Source of the DNA: Algoriphagus sp.
GTDB taxonomy: Bacteria; Bacteroidota; Bacteroidia; Cytophagales; Cyclobacteriaceae
Length of the DNA: 34,684 nt
NCBI GenBank assembly: GCA_021298245.1
Contig: JAJTDZ010000033.1
Span: forward strand, 1-34,684
Reading direction: 5' to 3'
Shown: positions 28,664 to 34,684 of the stretch, piece after piece
How the letters are laid out: each line of letters opens with the position of its first letter
Position numbering within the stretch: position 1 is the first letter of the stretch
Translations under genes and position numbers: made by a program
Notes under the pieces: generated by a model
The model's database searches: none
Seen by the model: only the letters and a program-made list of their open reading frames with translations
What the model was told of the DNA's origin: nothing

Positions 28664-32539
<3,876 letters not shown>

Positions 32540-32573
32540 GGTAGTATATAGTTTATAGTGAAATTAATTATTA

Positions 32574-32605
32574 GAAAGCTACTATTTTCGCTTAAAATAA
32601 TGCAA
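32574..32605 (-). promoter_or_regulatory. Candidate internal promoter before rpoB
   Basis: On the minus strand TTG (32605-32603), 21 bases, TAGCTTTC (32581-32574): seven of eight matches to the -7 element TAnnTTTG with a -33 core at acceptable spacing. It lies downstream of the rplL-rpoB hairpins. It may give extra rpoBC transcription. Confidence 0.4.
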
Positions 32606-32626
32606 TTTTTAACCTGTGCATAAACA

Positions 32627-32657
32627 GGAAAAGACCTGACTATTTCAGTCAGGTCTT
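32627..32657 (-). terminator. Attenuator-like hairpin between rplL and rpoB
   Basis: AAGACCTGACT and AGTCAGGTCTT form an 11-pair hairpin with a five-base loop (32631-32657). On the minus strand only four T (counting the stem end) precede CCTG, so termination is likely partial. E. coli has a comparable attenuator at this place. Confidence 0.65.
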
Positions 32658-32664
32658 CGTGCCG

Positions 32665-32690
32665 ATCTCTGTCCTAAAAAGGCCAGAGAT
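32665..32690 (-). repeat. Second inverted repeat in the rplL-rpoB gap
   Basis: ATCTCTG/CAGAGAT (7 pairs) encloses one mismatch, a CCT/AGG inner stem and a four-base loop. It starts eight bases past the rplL stop, directly before the attenuator-like hairpin. It has no T run of its own. It might be an RNA-processing or 3'-end-protecting structure. Confidence 0.5.
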
Positions 32691-32697
32691 AAGCAAA

Positions 32698-33087
32698 TTA
32701 CTTGATTTCTACTTCAGCACCAGCCTCTTCAAGAGACTTCTTCAGCGCATCCGCTTCGTCTTTTGCAATACCTTCTTTGATTGCTTTTGGCGCAGCGTCA
32801 ACAAGATCTTTAGCTTCTTTCAAGCCAAGACCAGTCAAGTCCTTCACCAATTTCACGACAGCAAGTTTCTGTGGTCCAGCTGCCTTAAGCACTACGTCAA
32901 AAGTAGATTTCTCTTCTGCAGCAGCACCTTCAGAAGCTCCAGCTCCAGCACCTGAAGAAGCTACTACTACAGCACCAGCTGCAGCAGGCTCGATGCCGTA
33001 CTGATCCTTAAGGATGTCTGTCAATTCCTTTACTTCTTTTACAGTCAAGTTTACCAACTGTTCTGCAAGTTGTGTAAGATTTGCCAT
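32698..33087 (-). other. rplL: rplL-coding part with its ancestral start codon inside the fused frame
   Basis: ATG at 33087 (residue 154 of the fusion) begins what is by homology the full L7/L12, 129 residues. No Shine-Dalgarno sequence precedes it at useful spacing, but such sequences are not the rule here, so internal initiation remains possible. Without it the cell would have no free L7/L12 from this locus. Confidence 0.5.
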
Positions 33088-33546
33088 TGTAGGAGACTGT
33101 AGCAAACCGATAAGCTCTCCGAGCAGTTCTCCCTTGGATTTGAGGCTTGACAATACTTTTAGGTTGTCTTCTCCTAAAAATACATCTGAGTCAATCCCTG
33201 CACCCTTGAAAAGTGGTCTATTATCTTTTCCGCCTTGTTTTTTTCTAAAATCCAGCAATACTTTTGCCGGTAGGTTACTGGTCTCTTTTGAAAACAAAAT
33301 ACCAGAGAACCCTTTTAAAGCTCCATCTGCAAGCTTAGAATAGTCTGCATCCAAGTTTTCAAGTGCTTTTGCGATCAAGGTATTTTTGTACACTTTGTAC
33401 TCAACACCTTTTTCGAAGCAAGTTCTTCTGAATGCGTTCACTTCAGCTACAGAGAATCCAGACGCGTCTGTGATGTAGAAGAAAGGGTTTTCTTTCAATT
33501 TCTCAGTCAGACTGTCGATAATTACTTTTTTCTCGTCTCTAGTCAT
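32698..33546 (-). CDS. Fused ribosomal proteins L10 and L7/L12 in one frame
   Basis: One 282-codon frame. Residues 1-153 are L10 (starting [40 protein letters not shown]; ending [14 protein letters not shown]). Residues 154-282 are a complete L7/L12: the dimerisation domain [20 protein letters not shown], an Ala/Gly hinge (about 188-210) and the C-terminal domain ([34 protein letters not shown], ending [10 protein letters not shown]). L10 normally runs on after LLQSP for about 20-25 residues that form the helix holding the L7/L12 dimers, then stops before a separate rplL. That segment, the stop and the spacer are missing. The stalk needs several L7/L12 copies per L10, so free L7/L12 would have to come from internal initiation at 33087. 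Genuine fusion and assembly deletion are both possible. rplJ starts two bases after rplA. Confidence 0.85.
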   Translation of the reverse strand: MTRDEKKVIIDSLTEKLKENPFFYITDASGFSVAEVNAFRRTCFEKGVEYKVYKNTLIAKALENLDADYSKLADGALKGFSGILFSKETSNLPAKVLLDFRKKQGGKDNRPLFKGAGIDSDVFLGEDNLKVLSSLKSKGELLGELIGLLQSPTMANLTQLAEQLVNLTVKEVKELTDILKDQYGIEPAAAGAVVVASSGAGAGASEGAAAEEKSTFDVVLKAAGPQKLAVVKLVKDLTGLGLKEAKDLVDAAPKAIKEGIAKDEADALKKSLEEAGAEVEIK

Positions 33547-33548
33547 GA

Positions 33549-34247
33549 TTAAATACCTTGAATGCTACCCTTATCTACTGAAATACCAGGAGACATTGTG
33601 CTGGATAAATGAATGCTTTTGAAATACGTACCCTTTGAAGAAGAAGGCTTCAACTTCGAGATGGTAAGGATCAGTTCTTTCACGTTGTCCTCGATTTGTT
33701 GAGGAGTAAACGATACTTTACCAATACCTGCGTGAATGATGCCGAACTTATCAACTTTGAAGTCGATTTTACCAGCTTTCACTTCTCGAACTGCTTTTCC
33801 TACTTCTAGGGTAACCGTTCCGGACTTAGGGTTTGGCATCAAGCCTCTAGGGCCCAATACTCTACCTAGTCTACCTACTTTTGCCATGACGTTGGGCATA
33901 GTGATGATCACATCAATATCTGTCCAACCGCCTTCTATTTTGGCAATATAATCGTCCAAACCAACGTAGTCTGCACCTGCTTCGGTTGCTTCTGCATTTT
34001 TGTCAGGAGTGCAAAGCACCAATACTTTGATGTCTTTACCAGTACCATGAGGAAGGGCCACTACCCCTCTTACCATTTGATCTGCTTTCCGAGGATCAAC
34101 GCCCAAACGAACGTCAACATCTACGGAAGCATCAAACTTCGTCATCGTAATTTCCTTAACCAGTGAAGAAGCAGCCTCCAGGGAGTACACTTGGCTTGGG
34201 TCGTACTTAGAAAGAGCTTCTTTTTGCTTTTTTGTTAACTTAGCCAT
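33549..34247 (-). CDS. rplA: 50S ribosomal protein L1
   Basis: 232 residues. Forms the mobile L1 stalk that handles E-site tRNA, and represses its own operon in other bacteria. It begins [20 protein letters not shown]. The family signature region is [30 protein letters not shown] (about 115-145). The C-terminal part has [20 protein letters not shown]. It lies ten bases after rplK and two before rplJ, so no separate leader for L10 regulation fits between rplA and rplJ. Confidence 0.99.
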   Translation of the reverse strand: MAKLTKKQKEALSKYDPSQVYSLEAASSLVKEITMTKFDASVDVDVRLGVDPRKADQMVRGVVALPHGTGKDIKVLVLCTPDKNAEATEAGADYVGLDDYIAKIEGGWTDIDVIITMPNVMAKVGRLGRVLGPRGLMPNPKSGTVTLEVGKAVREVKAGKIDFKVDKFGIIHAGIGKVSFTPQQIEDNVKELILTISKLKPSSSKGTYFKSIHLSSTMSPGISVDKGSIQGI

Positions 34248-34257
34248 TGTTGTTTAT

Positions 34258-34684
34258 TTATACTTCCCAAGGGGCTTTACCAGAAACTGTGATACCCATG
34301 CTGCGCGCGGTACCCGCTACCATTTTCATGGCTGATTCTACTTTGAAAGCATTGAGGTCAGGCATTTTCGTCTCAGCAATCACTCTTACCTGATCCCAGG
34401 TAACAGATCCTACTTTCTTTCTGTTTGGCTCCGCAGAACCACCTTTTACTTTTGCGGCTTCCAACAGCAAATTCGCAGCTGGAGGAGTTTTTACCACAAA
34501 ATCAAACGTTTTATCAGAATACACTGTAATCAATACAGGCAATACCGTTCCCATTTTCTCTTGGGTACGTGCATTGAACTGCTTACAGAACTCCATGATG
34601 TTCAAACCCTTGGAACCAAGAGCTGGACCTACTGGAGGTGACGGGTTAGCCTGGCCACCTTTCACTTGTAGTTTTACATAACCA
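34258..34684 (-). CDS. rplK: 50S ribosomal protein L11 (5' end outside the window)
   Basis: The frame is open from the window edge (first visible residues [20 protein letters not shown]). The real start is about ten codons outside, so the GTG within this stretch is an internal valine and not the start. L11 forms the base of the factor-binding stalk with L10 and binds the thiostrepton region of 23S rRNA. It shows [20 protein letters not shown] and the C-terminal RNA-binding part with [20 protein letters not shown]. It leads into rplA after ten bases. secE-nusG and tuf are expected upstream but lie beyond the window. Confidence 0.97.
   Translation of the reverse strand, partial: GYVKLQVKGGQANPSPPVGPALGSKGLNIMEFCKQFNARTQEKMGTVLPVLITVYSDKTFDFVVKTPPAANLLLEAAKVKGGSAEPNRKKVGSVTWDQVRVIAETKMPDLNAFKVESAMKMVAGTARSMGITVSGKAPWEV

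Noticed and set aside
34663..34665. GTG at 34665 as the start of L11
   Set aside because: Upstream codons up to the window edge encode the conserved L11 residues GYVKLQ, so the gene is cut by the window and this valine is internal.

Overview
The window looks like a chromosomal segment of a Bacteroidota bacterium, most likely order Cytophagales (Cyclobacteriaceae-like; the family level is inference). It carries the core transcription/translation gene cluster, nearly all on the minus strand. The lineage call rests on several things. The promoters match the Bacteroidota type TTTG-N19-TAnnTTTG, clearest before rpsL and rplC. Shine-Dalgarno sequences are mostly absent. A DUF3467 gene follows rpoC, tuf is missing from the str cluster, and rplQ is followed by carA-eno-ftsB. 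Ribosomal proteins L36 and S14 are zinc-free forms. An STN/TonB-receptor gene lies at the left edge.

Reading in the direction of transcription (right to left): rplK (cut by the window edge), rplA and a fused rplJ-rplL. Next come two tandem hairpins and a candidate promoter, then rpoB, rpoC and a strong terminator. The DUF3467 gene starts 13 nt after that terminator. A consensus promoter then drives rpsL-rpsG-fusA-rpsJ, which ends in a terminator. A second consensus promoter starts the long S10/spc/alpha cluster: rplC-rplD-rplW-rplB-rpsS-rplV-rpsC-rplP-rpmC-rpsQ-rplN-rplX-rplE-rpsN, an internal promoter, then rpsH-rplF-rplR-rpsE-rpmD-rplO-secY-map-infA-rpmJ-rpsM-rpsK-rpsD-rpoA-rplQ and a terminator. 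carA and eno form the next unit, with its own terminator, followed by an FtsB/DivIC-like gene overlapping a small outer-membrane-like protein gene. The leftmost 2.4 kb is accessory: one plus-strand Tat-type sugar isomerase/epimerase-like gene, and a divergent minus-strand pair made of an unknown secreted protein and the start of an STN-containing TonB-dependent receptor.

Most of the window is orthodox housekeeping sequence. The clear exceptions are two gene junctions that look as if the DNA between and around neighbouring genes has been removed. At rplJ/rplL, L10 loses its C-terminal L12-binding helix and is fused in frame to a complete L7/L12. At rpmD/rplO, L30 loses its last residues and stop codon and runs out of frame into an L15 that lacks about 24 N-terminal residues and any normal start. 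Either this genome has remodelled two ribosomal protein junctions, or the assembly carries two similar deletion errors. Mapping raw reads would decide. Secondary points of interest are a structured rplC leader, a palindrome just downstream of the internal promoter before rpsH, and the terminator placed directly before the DUF3467 gene. No tRNA, rRNA, insertion sequence or CRISPR array was seen, and there is no gene-free stretch longer than about 230 bases.
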